The translations under genes were made by a program, and so were the position numbers. 47,514 bases of DNA from Planktothrix serta PCC 8927 (lineage in GTDB: Bacteria; Cyanobacteriota; Cyanobacteriia; Cyanobacteriales; Microcoleaceae), in contig NZ_LR734874.1 of NCBI RefSeq assembly GCF_900010725.2, positions 22,668 through 70,181 on the forward strand. Direction: 5' to 3'. Of the stretch, positions 7,526-15,659 are shown in pieces (positions within the stretch are counted from its first letter, which is position 1; every line of letters begins with the position of its first letter). Below the pieces are notes generated by a model, which made no database searches, had not been told where the DNA came from, and saw nothing but the letters and a program-made list of their open reading frames with translations.

Positions 7526-8611
7526 ATGCAAATCGGTATTCCTAAAGAAATCAAAGATCAAGAATGGAGAGTGGGGTTGAGTCCCGGTAGTGTGCGAGTT
7601 TGCTGTGAACGAGGTCATCAAGTTTTTGTAGAAACGGGAGCCGGGGAAGGGGCTGGGTTTACCGATGAGGATTATACACGAGCCGGAGCCACAATAGTTG
7701 CATCTTCGACAGATGCTTGGTGTCGGGAACTGGTGGTTAAAGTTAAAGAACCTTTACCCCCTGAATATGAGTTAATTCAAAAAGGGCAATTGCTTTTTAC
7801 TTACTTACATTTAGCGGCGGATCGGGAATTGACTGAACAGTTAATCAGTCGAGGTGTTCATGCGATCGCCTATGAAACCGTTGAACTTCCCGATGGTAGA
7901 CTGCCTTTACTGATGCCGATGAGTATTATTGCCGGACGTTTATCAATACAGTTTGGCTCTCGTTATTTGGAACGACAACAAGGAGGACGGGGTGTTTTAT
8001 TAGGAGGAATTCCAGGGGTAAAAGCTGGAACTGTTGTGATTTTAGGAGGGGGTGTTGTCGGGACTGAAGCCGCTAGAGTTGCCCTGGGAATGGGTGCTAA
8101 AGTTCAGATTTTAGATGTGAATGTAGAGCGGTTAGCCTATTTAGAAACAATATTTGGATCGCGTGTGGAATTACTCTACAGTCATCTCTCTCAAATTGAA
8201 GAAAGTGTTCCCCAAGCGGATTTATTAATTGGTGCGGTTTTAATCTTAGGAAAACGAGCCCCTAAATTGGTTTCTCGTGAGTTAGTCGCTCAAATGCGCC
8301 CTGGTTCTGTGATTGTGGATGTGGCAGTAGATCAAGGAGGATGTATTGAAACCCTACGCCCCACTTCTCACACCCATCCTACTTATATTAAAGAAAAAGT
8401 GGTACATTATGGCGTTCCCAATATGCCCGGTGCAGTGCCTTGGACGGCAACTCAAGCCCTAAATAATAGTACCTTACCTTATGTGATTCAGTTAGCTGAT
8501 CGCGGACTCAAAGCTTTGGAATTGAACCCGGTTTTAGCGAAAGGTTTAAATGTCGAAAATCATCATTTAGTTCATCCGGCTGTGCGAGAAGTTTTTCCTG
8601 ATTTGGTTTAA
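7526..8611 (+). CDS. ald: Alanine dehydrogenase
   Basis: NAD-dependent oxidative deamination of L-alanine to pyruvate and ammonia, or the reverse. 361 residues from the ATG at 7526, the standard length for Ald. The N-terminal MQIGIPKEIKDQEWRVGL is the family signature, VKVKEPL and LFTYLHLAAD carry the substrate-binding lysine and the catalytic histidine, and the Rossmann loop is seen as VILGGGVVGTEAA. A TTG two codons upstream (7520) has better spacing to the AGGAG at 7509 but would add residues not usual for the family. A heptamer array begins on the very next base after the stop. Confidence 0.94.
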   Translation: MQIGIPKEIKDQEWRVGLSPGSVRVCCERGHQVFVETGAGEGAGFTDEDYTRAGATIVASSTDAWCRELVVKVKEPLPPEYELIQKGQLLFTYLHLAADRELTEQLISRGVHAIAYETVELPDGRLPLLMPMSIIAGRLSIQFGSRYLERQQGGRGVLLGGIPGVKAGTVVILGGGVVGTEAARVALGMGAKVQILDVNVERLAYLETIFGSRVELLYSHLSQIEESVPQADLLIGAVLILGKRAPKLVSRELVAQMRPGSVIVDVAVDQGGCIETLRPTSHTHPTYIKEKVVHYGVPNMPGAVPWTATQALNNSTLPYVIQLADRGLKALELNPVLAKGLNVENHHLVHPAVREVFPDLV

Positions 8612-8646
8612 GGGAATAGGGAACAGGGAACAGGGAACAGGGAACA
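8612..8646. repeat. Heptanucleotide array, GGGAAYA x5
   Basis: One GGGAATA and four GGGAACA units in perfect register, starting directly after the ald TAA (8609-8611). Same family as the arrays at 14177, 17579, 20974, 23201, 31026, 33220 and 41754. Confidence 0.9.
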
Positions 8647-8664
8647 GGAAATAAAAAATTGGGC

Positions 8665-9582
8665 TTAACGGGAAATTCCAACTTGTGTTAATACCGTTAA
8701 CGGATGATGGGATTTAAGCCATTGTAATTGTTCTGAATTTCTGACTAATAATCCTCCAGCAAACCCTAAAGAATTAATTGAAATTCCCTCAAACTCTTCT
8801 TGAGATCGAGGAATAATCATCATCCAATTTCGGGTAGCTAATAAATTATAAGCGCCAGATTGAAAGGACTGATCATTAACGGATAAACCGACGGAGGCTA
8901 ATAAGGCAAAATACAATTCTAAGGTGAATATTGCGGCTTCTGAGGGGGTATGAATCCAATGGGGATTAAAAGGGGCGATCGCATGAACAAATGGAAATTC
9001 GGGAATCATACCGATGGAATTATGAAATTGTACAGCAGCGATCGCAGGTTCAATCGGAAGATTCATCCCATTAGGAACTAAGGGAAAGGGAACTAATTGC
9101 AAATGTTTATGGCGTTGACTCGCCCCCGCTAATTTCCCCCCATTATAAAAAACTAACCCATCAATTTCTGCCAAACTCAGCCACATTGCAGCAAAATCTG
9201 CTGCTGTTAGCCAGGTTTCCTGTTGTTCAAATTTGCGGGTAATTATTAACAAATGATGGTCAACAACATTAAATTTATTCAGTAAACATAAATGAGTTTG
9301 CGATAAATTACCCACAAATAAATCTTGTTCATAAGGCAGAAAGGGATTAAATTCTTGACCCGATTTCTCTATTTTTTTCTGTTGTTTCTTGGCTTTTTCC
9401 TTCCGCGCTAAGTTAGCAAGAATTCTGACCAAAAAGCGAATATCGCCCTGTTCAATAAAATCATAATTCGTTGCAATAGATTGCAGAGCACCACAGTTGA
9501 GAGCATATTCAGTTTGAGTGATGATCCGTTGCCATAATGTACCGGATGTCAATATTGGGGTAACAACTGTCTCTGTCGTCAT
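8665..9582 (-). CDS. Ap4A phosphorylase / ATP adenylyltransferase-like protein
   Basis: 305 residues. The HIT-superfamily catalytic motif is seen as QRHKHLQLVPFP (HxHxQ), preceded by the NKFNVVDHHLLIITR and FEQQETWL segments usual in fungal-type Ap4A phosphorylases (Apa1/Apa2). Such enzymes phosphorolyse diadenosine tetraphosphate to ADP and ATP. A lysine-rich segment (residues 62-72) is a probable surface loop. Start chosen at 9582, with MTTETVV as the natural beginning. It converges with ald, the heptamer array lying between them. Confidence 0.82.
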   Translation of the reverse strand: MTTETVVTPILTSGTLWQRIITQTEYALNCGALQSIATNYDFIEQGDIRFLVRILANLARKEKAKKQQKKIEKSGQEFNPFLPYEQDLFVGNLSQTHLCLLNKFNVVDHHLLIITRKFEQQETWLTAADFAAMWLSLAEIDGLVFYNGGKLAGASQRHKHLQLVPFPLVPNGMNLPIEPAIAAVQFHNSIGMIPEFPFVHAIAPFNPHWIHTPSEAAIFTLELYFALLASVGLSVNDQSFQSGAYNLLATRNWMMIIPRSQEEFEGISINSLGFAGGLLVRNSEQLQWLKSHHPLTVLTQVGISR

Positions 9583-9803
9583 TGGAGTCTAGTTTTGAGT
9601 TGAGTTATGTCTTCTTCCTATCCTAAATTAATTCAGCACTTTATTATCAATTTGTATGATCTAATCCTCCTTTCCGATCAGGAGAGGAGGTTAGGAGGAG
9701 AAGTCAAACCCATTTACCGCCAGAATAAAACCGCCCTAAATTACCCACAAACAGAAGTGGGAAATTTAGTCTTCAATTTGAACTTATGCACACTCAAACA
9801 GGA

Positions 9804-10427
9804 TTAACTTGATATTTTAGGAATTGGGGTGACTTTGGCTTTCGGTTTCCAGTCATATTCCATGTATTGAGCCGTTTTTAAGGCTTTGTCATCCCCCAAA
9901 AGTTTAGCAATTACATAAAGAGACACATCAATTCCCGCAGTAATTCCCGCCGCCGTGATGATTTTGCCATTATCAACAAAGCGTTGATTGTCTACAATAG
10001 TTGTTTGGGGAGCAAGGGCTTTTAATTGATCTAAGGCTTGATGATGGGTGGTAGCAACTAAGCCATCTAATAAACCGACTTTAGCTAACAGTAAAGCACC
10101 TGTACAAACCGATATAATTAAATCAGCGTGATGTCCTTTAGATTGAATCCAGGCTAGAATTTGCAGTTGATTCATCGCTGCCTTAGTACCAATTCCACCG
10201 GGTATAATAATTAGATCAGGCACAGGACTATCTAATAAAGTAAAGTCAGGATTAATACTTAAGCCATTATGGGATTGAATGGAGTTTAAGGTTTCGCCTA
10301 CGAGATAAACATTAAAGGGTTTATCTTCATTGATTTCTGATGCGATAGAAAAGACCTCAAAGGGGCCGATAAAATTGAATAATTCAACGTCATTAAACAT
10401 CAAAATAGCAACATTTCTTTGAGTCAT
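9804..10427 (-). CDS. DJ-1/PfpI (ThiJ) family protein, AraC-N-terminal-like GATase fold
   Basis: 207 residues covering a whole DJ-1/PfpI domain. Seen are ILMFNDVELFNFIGPFEVFS at the N-terminus, including the conserved Glu, IIPGGIGT in the middle, and the nucleophile elbow SVCTGALLLAKVGLLDG with the reactive Cys, followed by ATTHH. The same subgroup includes isonitrile hydratase and the N-terminal domains of AraC-like activators, but no DNA-binding domain is attached. The substrate is not known. The start at 10427 leaves a 41-base gap to the divergent gene at 10469. Confidence 0.85.
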   Translation of the reverse strand: MTQRNVAILMFNDVELFNFIGPFEVFSIASEINEDKPFNVYLVGETLNSIQSHNGLSINPDFTLLDSPVPDLIIIPGGIGTKAAMNQLQILAWIQSKGHHADLIISVCTGALLLAKVGLLDGLVATTHHQALDQLKALAPQTTIVDNQRFVDNGKIITAAGITAGIDVSLYVIAKLLGDDKALKTAQYMEYDWKPKAKVTPIPKISS

Positions 10428-10468
10428 TAGTCGGTAATCCTAAATTTAAAGGGATAGGGCATTAAAAT

Positions 10469-10843
10469 ATGTTAAGAAAGCGTCTTTGGCTCCAGAATAT
10501 TATTCTGGTTGTTATGATCTCTCTAGGAATTGGGTTAGGTTGGAATAGTTTGACTTTAGCACAAGGCTCGACCACTCAGCTTGAATATCGCATGAGTCGA
10601 TTAGAAGCCCAAGTCTCCCAACTCACAGGACAGATTAATAGTTTGCGGTATCAAAGCGACCGGACAACAGTGATTCAGGTTGAACCGGATACAACAATTC
10701 CTCCACCTCAACCCGAAAATCGGTTGCTTTCCGGTGATCCGATGTTTGATCGATTAGCAACGTTAGTGATTGAAACGAAACAAGATGTACAAGAGCTTCA
10801 GAAACAAATTGCAGCGTTAAAAGCTCAAGTGGAAGCTCAATAA
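10469..10843 (+). CDS. Small exported or membrane-anchored coiled-coil protein
   Basis: 124 residues, function not recognised. Residues 8-32 are a hydrophobic segment ending LTLAQG, fitting a signal peptide or an N-terminal anchor. Two coiled-coil heptad stretches follow (LEYRMSRLEAQVSQLTGQI and, at the C-terminus, KQDVQELQKQIAALKAQV), separated by a proline-rich linker. Transcribed divergently from the DJ-1 gene with a short shared promoter region. Confidence 0.7.
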   Translation: MLRKRLWLQNIILVVMISLGIGLGWNSLTLAQGSTTQLEYRMSRLEAQVSQLTGQINSLRYQSDRTTVIQVEPDTTIPPPQPENRLLSGDPMFDRLATLVIETKQDVQELQKQIAALKAQVEAQ

Positions 10844-10884
10844 TTAAAGGTTTAAACTCTTGAGGAGATATTCTTAAATAATAG

Positions 10885-10952
10885 GTGCTGCTCAATGATC
10901 TGAGGAGTTGAAATTTATTGTCCTCATCTAGAAGATTGATCAAGAGCAGCAC
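10885..10952. repeat. Inverted repeat between convergent genes
   Basis: GTGCTGCTC (10885-10893) pairs with GAGCAGCAC (10944-10952), and GAGGA/TCCTC can pair inside. It lies between the coiled-coil gene and psaX, which converge, so a bidirectional transcription end is plausible. No T-run is obvious. Confidence 0.55.
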
Positions 10953-10979
10953 GGTGTTTAAAAATTGATGATGTTCAAA

Positions 10980-11078
10980 CTATTTAATGATCCCGAAATA
11001 GTAAGCGGCAACTAAAAAGTTAATCGCTAACAGAAAAGCTGCCCAAGAGGCACGGAAGGTATAGGTTTTTTGAGTCAT
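10980..11078 (-). CDS. psaX: Photosystem I subunit PsaX
   Basis: A 32-residue single-span membrane protein: MTQKTYTFRASWAAFLLA followed by INFLVAAYYFGIIK. The segment LLAINFLVAAYYFGI is the hallmark I know from PsaX of thermophilic and filamentous cyanobacteria. PsaX binds at the periphery of photosystem I in the thylakoid membrane and is absent from some species. A TAGGAA ribosome binding site lies 10 bases before the ATG at 11078. The identification rests on memory of the family sequence. The open frame, the binding site and the membrane span are seen directly. Confidence 0.82.
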   Translation of the reverse strand: MTQKTYTFRASWAAFLLAINFLVAAYYFGIIK

Positions 11079-11153
11079 AGGTTTGGTTCCTAAAATACGT
11101 TCATTTTATTAAACCACAGAAGCAGGAAGTTAGAGTAGGGGCGAGGTCTCCTC

Positions 11154-11216
11154 GCCCGACACCCGACACCTGAAACCCGACACCTGAAACCCGACACCTG
11201 AAACCCGACACCTGTT
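11154..11216. repeat. 14-bp tandem repeat, ACCCGACACCTGAA x4
   Basis: Three identical 14-mers and a fourth ending in TT, preceded by a partial GCCCGAC. The unit length is twice seven, matching the other heptamer arrays. It ends five bases before the lipA stop codon. Confidence 0.9.
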
Positions 11217-11221
11217 AACCG

Positions 11222-12154
11222 TCAACTATCTCCTGCATGATAGGAACTGCGAACTAATGGCCCAGAACGGACGTGAGCAAAACCCATGTTAGTTGCGATC
11301 GCACCTAAACGCTCAAATTCTTCAGGTGTCCAATATTTCTGTACCGGGAGATGCTCTAACGAAGGACGCATATATTGACCGAGGGTAATGCGATCGCATC
11401 CTACCCGGCGTAAATCTTCCAGAGCTTGAATAATTTCCGCTTCCGTTTCTCCGTGCCCTAACATCAAACCGGATTTCGTCGGCATACCGGGATCAAGCTG
11501 TTTCACAATTCTTAACACATCTAGCGATCGCTCATATTTTGCGCCCCGTCTAACAGGCGATTGTAACCGTTGGACAGTTTCGACATTATGGTTATAACAG
11601 GCGGGTTGAGCTTGAACTACGGTGGCAATCCGTTGATATTGTAGGTCTTGAGGGTTGCCCCCTCCTTGCCCTCCCCAAAAATCAGCCGTTAGCACTTCGA
11701 TTTGAGTTTCTGGGTTGAGATCTCGAATCGCTTCCATTGTGGCAACAAACCAGCCTGCACCTGCATCAGCCAAATCATCTCGCGCCACAGAAGTTAAGAC
11801 CACATAACGCAACCCTAAAATTTGTACAGATTCCGCCACTTTTTGGGGTTCTTCGGGATCAAGGGGCAGGGGTGCATGACCCTTATCGACTTGACAAAAA
11901 GCACAGGAACGGGTACACGTCGGCCCCATTAACAAAAAGGTTGCGGTTTTCTGGGCATAACATTCTCCTCGATTGGGACAACGGCCTTCTTCACAAATGG
12001 TATGAATTTGACGCTGTTTGATCAGCCGTTGTACAACCGATAATTCACTGGCTTTGCCAATGGGACGGCGTAACCAGTCAGGTATCGGTTCAATGATATT
12101 TTGATGCCGATCACGATAAGATTGTTTAGGGGTGAAATTGGGAGAGGTGGACAT
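11222..12154 (-). CDS. lipA: Lipoyl synthase (radical SAM)
   Basis: Inserts two sulfurs into octanoyl groups on lipoyl-dependent enzymes. 310 residues from the ATG at 12154 ([10 protein letters not shown]), the usual length. An upstream in-frame start at 12244 would add 30 unconserved residues. Both iron-sulfur sites are seen: the auxiliary cluster cysteines in [13 protein letters not shown] and the radical SAM CxxxCxxC in [18 protein letters not shown] and the C-terminal [10 protein letters not shown] motif (the serine ligand region of the auxiliary cluster) are intact. Confidence 0.95.
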   Translation of the reverse strand: MSTSPNFTPKQSYRDRHQNIIEPIPDWLRRPIGKASELSVVQRLIKQRQIHTICEEGRCPNRGECYAQKTATFLLMGPTCTRSCAFCQVDKGHAPLPLDPEEPQKVAESVQILGLRYVVLTSVARDDLADAGAGWFVATMEAIRDLNPETQIEVLTADFWGGQGGGNPQDLQYQRIATVVQAQPACYNHNVETVQRLQSPVRRGAKYERSLDVLRIVKQLDPGMPTKSGLMLGHGETEAEIIQALEDLRRVGCDRITLGQYMRPSLEHLPVQKYWTPEEFERLGAIATNMGFAHVRSGPLVRSSYHAGDS

Positions 12155-12231
12155 ATTCAAGTTATGTTGCAATTTGGTTTGTTGATGCTTAATCAGGTTA
12201 ATCTGGTTATATATGCAAAAATGTAGGTCTT

Positions 12232-12260
12232 TTGATCCGGTCAAAGTGATCTAATACAAT
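12232..12260 (+). promoter_or_regulatory. Candidate sigma70-type promoter for the response regulator
   Basis: TTGATC, 17 bases, TACAAT. It ends 31 bases before the GTG start at 12292 and lies in the gap shared with lipA on the other strand. Confidence 0.5.
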
Positions 12261-12291
12261 AATAGTTATCGCATCATTATGGGAGTCCGTT

Positions 12292-12873
12292 GTGGCAGGT
12301 CGGAAAATACTGGTTATTGATGATAGTAAGGTTATTCGGGTTCGCGTGCGAGAAATGTTACCCCCTGGTAACTTTGAGGTATTAGAAGCAAAAGATGGCA
12401 AAGAAGGTATCGAATTTGTTCAAAAGGAACATCCTAGTCTGATTATGTTGGATTTCCTCCTGCCTAAGTTAAGTGGCTGGGATGTGTTTAAGATCATTCA
12501 AGCTGATGCCACATTGCGGCGGATTCCTCTGGTACTGATGTCGGGACGCAAGGAAGAAGTTACCGAAAAAATCCCCGAACCGTTCCAATATTTTGAGTTT
12601 ATTGAGAAGCCGTTTGAGAAGAAACAACTACTTGATGCCATTAAATCCGCCTTCGGGAAAGCGAATTTACCCCGTGAACCGTTACCGAAGTCTGGGTCTG
12701 CGACTGCTTCCGTTCCGGCCTCTGTTTCTACACCTGTTTCTGCTTCAAGTGGAGACGCAGCAGACATGGCAGCAATGAAGGCGGAAATGGCGAAGATGCA
12801 GGCGGAAATAGAGGCTCTGAAAAAACAAGTGTTACAAATTAAAACCTTTATTCAGAGGAAACTTCCAAAATAG
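12292..12873 (+). CDS. Single-domain response regulator with C-terminal coiled coil
   Basis: 193 residues. Residues 1-125 form a receiver domain: acidic pair in VIDDSK, phospho-acceptor Asp in LIMLDFLLPKLSG, switch Ser in LMSGRK, and conserved Lys in FIEKPF. An Ala/Ser/Pro-rich linker follows, then a coiled coil (AEMAKMQAEIEALKKQV) and a basic tail, perhaps for dimerising or binding a partner. There is no DNA-binding domain. The start is a GTG with GGAG six bases upstream. No kinase gene is adjacent. Confidence 0.88.
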   Translation: MAGRKILVIDDSKVIRVRVREMLPPGNFEVLEAKDGKEGIEFVQKEHPSLIMLDFLLPKLSGWDVFKIIQADATLRRIPLVLMSGRKEEVTEKIPEPFQYFEFIEKPFEKKQLLDAIKSAFGKANLPREPLPKSGSATASVPASVSTPVSASSGDAADMAAMKAEMAKMQAEIEALKKQVLQIKTFIQRKLPK

Positions 12874-12884
12874 GGATGTTGGCC

Positions 12885-12968
12885 GTTGACTGTTGACGGT
12901 TAACGGTTAACAAACAACGGGCAACGGGTAATGGATAACGGACAATGGACAACGAACAACGGACATGA
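12885..12968. repeat. Degenerate heptanucleotide array running into the next start codon
   Basis: Twelve heptamers in register: GTTGACT, GTTGACG, GTTAACG, GTTAACA, AACAACG, GGCAACG, GGTAATG, GATAACG, GACAATG, GACAACG, AACAACG, GACATGA. The ATG of the sugar kinase lies within the last unit. Confidence 0.8.
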
Positions 12969-13990
12969 TCTTGGATGCTTCCTTTTTAACAGAGTTAAAT
13001 GCCTCAATGGATTCCTTAGAAAAACGAATGGATCGGTTTTCTCAGGTGCGGGTTTTAGTCGTGGGGGATTTAACCTTAGATGAATTTTTGACAGGTCAAG
13101 TGGAACGGTTATCGCGGGAAGCTCCGGTGTTAATTTTGCGTCATGAAAATACGCGCCAAATTCCCGGAGGAGGAGCCAATGCCGTTTACAATTTGGCAAA
13201 ATTAGGAGCATCGGTAAAGGTTGCTGGATTTGTCGGGAAAGATGATCAAGGAATCGCTTTGTGTGGAATTTTTGAACAGGCGGGAATTGATATTGAAGGG
13301 ATTTTAATTGATCCCGACCGTCCAACGGTGACGAAAACGAGAATTTCAGGTCATGCGCGTCAATCAGTAACGCAACAAATTGTCAGGGTGGATCGCAAAT
13401 CTGATGAATTACCCAATGTCGAATTACAGTTAAAATTAGCCGAATATATTCGGGAAAATATTGATACGGTTGATGCAGTTGTCTGTTCCGATTATGGGGA
13501 TGGGGTATTAACCCAAACGGTAATTGAAGCCGCATTAAAATCTCCTTTAACGATTGTTGATACTCAAAAAGATTTACATCGATTTGCGGGAGCAACTTTG
13601 TTTACTCCTAATCTTCCTGAAGCGGAAAAAGCGGTAGGATATGCAATTAAAAATCAACAAACTTTACAACAAGCGGGACGAGATTTATTAACCTTAACTC
13701 AAGCGGATTCAATCTTAATTACGCGGGGAGAGGAAGGTATGAGTTTATTTGAAGGAGATCAACTCTTGCAGATTCCCGCATTTAATCGTACCGATGTTTT
13801 TGATGTCACGGGTGCAGGGGATACGGTTGTTGCTGCATTAACGTTAGGGTTATGTACAGGTTCATCCTTGTGGGAAGCGTCGGTTTTAGGGAATTTAGCC
13901 GCGAGTTTAGTTGTGCGTCAATTTGGAACCGCAACCACAACCATTGAGGAAATGAAAGCAGCTTTGCGATCGCTGTTAAATTTAGAATAA
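12965..13990 (+). CDS. PfkB-family sugar kinase (HldE/RfaE kinase-domain-like)
   Basis: 341 residues. Most like the kinase half of ADP-heptose synthesis enzymes: VLVVGDLTLDEFLTG, the IPGGGANAVYNLAKLGA sugar-binding turn, and the catalytic FDVTGAGDTVVAAL motif near residues 279-292. No cytidylyltransferase domain is attached, so a second gene would be needed to complete ADP-heptose synthesis. The sugar specificity is inference. The ATG at 12965 falls in a heptamer array and has no Shine-Dalgarno. Starting at Met15 (13007) is possible. The stop is two bases before another heptamer array. Confidence 0.82.
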   Translation: MILDASFLTELNASMDSLEKRMDRFSQVRVLVVGDLTLDEFLTGQVERLSREAPVLILRHENTRQIPGGGANAVYNLAKLGASVKVAGFVGKDDQGIALCGIFEQAGIDIEGILIDPDRPTVTKTRISGHARQSVTQQIVRVDRKSDELPNVELQLKLAEYIRENIDTVDAVVCSDYGDGVLTQTVIEAALKSPLTIVDTQKDLHRFAGATLFTPNLPEAEKAVGYAIKNQQTLQQAGRDLLTLTQADSILITRGEEGMSLFEGDQLLQIPAFNRTDVFDVTGAGDTVVAALTLGLCTGSSLWEASVLGNLAASLVVRQFGTATTTIEEMKAALRSLLNLE

Positions 13991-13992
13991 GA

Positions 13993-14211
13993 GGCAATAG
14001 GCAATAGGCAATTAGAAATGTGTTAATAATTATGTTTGGATATTTATATCTTAAATATGAGGAAAAATAGGGATTTTTACCCTAGCAAAAATCCCTATTA
14101 TCGATTGGATTAATGATTACATTTATACGAATCCTTAAAAAAGCACCATTGCCTATTGCCTATTGCCTATTGCCTGTTCCCTGTTCCCTGTTCCCTGTTC
14201 CCTATTACCTT
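13993..14211. repeat. Opposed heptamer arrays flanking a 12-bp hairpin
   Basis: GGCAATA units at 13993-14013 face TTGCCTA units at 14149-14169, giving a 20-bp inverted pair. The right array then shifts stepwise: TTGCCTA x3, TTGCCTG, TTCCCTG x3, TTCCCTA, TTACCTT. Between the arrays is a perfect 12-bp stem (14067-14078 with 14087-14098, eight-base loop) that may end the kinase transcript. Confidence 0.8.
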
Positions 14212-14215
14212 AAAC

Positions 14216-14243
14216 TTGACAAATATTCATTTTAAGATAAAAT
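14216..14243 (+). promoter_or_regulatory. Strong candidate sigma70-type promoter
   Basis: TTGACA, 16 bases, TAAAAT. The start codon of the following gene is 30 bases downstream. The -35 box begins five bases after the heptamer array. Confidence 0.6.
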
Positions 14244-14273
14244 CCTGATGAACCTATATTCTTGTGAACGCGA

Positions 14274-14972
14274 ATGTTAACCCAGGATAAGCCTTTAACG
14301 GAAACAGCATTTCTGGCTAAACTCAACGAAATTATTGAAACCCATCACTTACTCAAGCATCCCTTCTATCAAATGTGGAATCAAGGGAAACTGACATTAA
14401 TCATGTTACAAGAGTATGCCCAAGAATATTATTTGCAAGTTCATAACTTCCCTACCTATGTCAGTGCGACCCATGCAGCTTGTGATGATATCAACATTCG
14501 CAAAATGTTGTTAGAAAACTTAATTGAAGAAGAACGAGGTTCTGCTCATCACCCGGAATTGTGGTTACGATTTGCAGAAGGATTAGGCGTAGAACGCAGC
14601 GAAGTTCTCAACCGTAACCCTTTACATAAAACACAAGAATCTGTTCGGATTCTTAAAGAATTATCTCGGAGTGAAGAACCCGAAAAAGGGTTGGCTGCAC
14701 TCTACGCTTATGAATCCCAATTTCCTCAAGTTTCGACCACTAAAATTGCTGGACTAGAGGAATTTTATGGTATTAATGAAGAATCGGCTTTATCCTTCTT
14801 TAAAGTTCATGAAAAAGCGGATGAAATTCATAGCCAAATGACTCGCAAAGCCTTGTTACAACTGTGTCAAACGACAGAAAAACAAGAAGCAGCATTAGAC
14901 GCGGCGCAAAAAGCGGTTGATGCGTTTAACTTGCTGTTAGATGGTGTTTATGAAGAGTATTGTCAGAATTAG
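14274..14972 (+). CDS. CADD/TenA-like haem-oxygenase-fold di-iron protein
   Basis: 232 residues, all-helical and matching the CADD family, which includes the Chlamydia protein that makes para-aminobenzoate from its own tyrosine. The metal ligands of the family are all visible in order: Glu in EEERGSAHH (85-93) with the following His, Glu147 in YAYESQFP, and H179-D183-H186 in HEKADEIH. A Tyr near residue 32 and Lys157 may match other catalytic positions. A folate-precursor role here is inference. PqqC/TenA-like thiamin roles are less likely given the H-x3-D-x2-H spacing. Confidence 0.8.
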   Translation: MLTQDKPLTETAFLAKLNEIIETHHLLKHPFYQMWNQGKLTLIMLQEYAQEYYLQVHNFPTYVSATHAACDDINIRKMLLENLIEEERGSAHHPELWLRFAEGLGVERSEVLNRNPLHKTQESVRILKELSRSEEPEKGLAALYAYESQFPQVSTTKIAGLEEFYGINEESALSFFKVHEKADEIHSQMTRKALLQLCQTTEKQEAALDAAQKAVDAFNLLLDGVYEEYCQN

Positions 14973-15061
14973 AATTTTAGGCTAAATTTCGTTTAATTTT
15001 TCCTGAAATTTCTGTAGAGGTATTAACAATAATGCCTCTACAGAAATCAAATCAGAATAAA

Positions 15062-15472
15062 TTAAATCAGTTCAACAACTCCATTCGTGCCAATACTAAT
15101 ACTCTTATGACCCGCGCCCCCAGAGTAAATATTGACCGTCAGTTCATTTTTTTCGGCATCAAAATTGCCTTTAAATCCTAGAGGAGTTCCATCTAGGGTA
15201 TAAACTAAAATGTTGACGGCTCCTGTTTTTATCTGGGAGAAGGGCAAAGCGGTTGATTGTCCACTGGCTAAAATTTTAGACGCATTTTGACTTAAACCAT
15301 ACTGAATCGGTTTTCCCGCTTCATTGATCAGTCGAATTGTAAACTTTTGATCGGTTTTAACCCGAAATCCTGTATAAACTTGGGCAAAACTGGGACTAGG
15401 AGAAAGTATTGTTGGAGTAGCGAAACCTAATGTCGCAACTAAAGCAACCGTTGTTAGAATTTTGAGTTTCAT
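15062..15472 (-). CDS. Secreted hypothetical protein
   Basis: 136 residues. A clear signal peptide occupies about residues 1-31, ending SPSFAQ. The mature part is mostly predicted beta strand, with no cysteine and no known motif that I recognise. It stands alone between the CADD-like gene (convergent) and another exported protein gene on the same strand. Function unknown. Confidence 0.65.
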   Translation of the reverse strand: MKLKILTTVALVATLGFATPTILSPSPSFAQVYTGFRVKTDQKFTIRLINEAGKPIQYGLSQNASKILASGQSTALPFSQIKTGAVNILVYTLDGTPLGFKGNFDAEKNELTVNIYSGGAGHKSISIGTNGVVELI

Positions 15473-15659
15473 AGGTTTTATGGAATTAAAGTAGAATCAG
15501 TGTGTCACTTATTCTAATCTATATTTTTGATGTTCACGCTTTAATTTTTTACCTCAGAAACCGATAATTTTTCAGGCTTATCTCGAATCAAAATTTTAGA
15601 TTTTCTCAACATTTAATTCTTGACTTTTTTACTGTTAATTTTATAAGATTTTAGGTTGA

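Noticed and set aside
9607-9807. 66-codon plus-strand open frame
   Set aside because: No motif, no ribosome binding site, and it runs across an imperfect hairpin (9661-9694) between two minus-strand genes.
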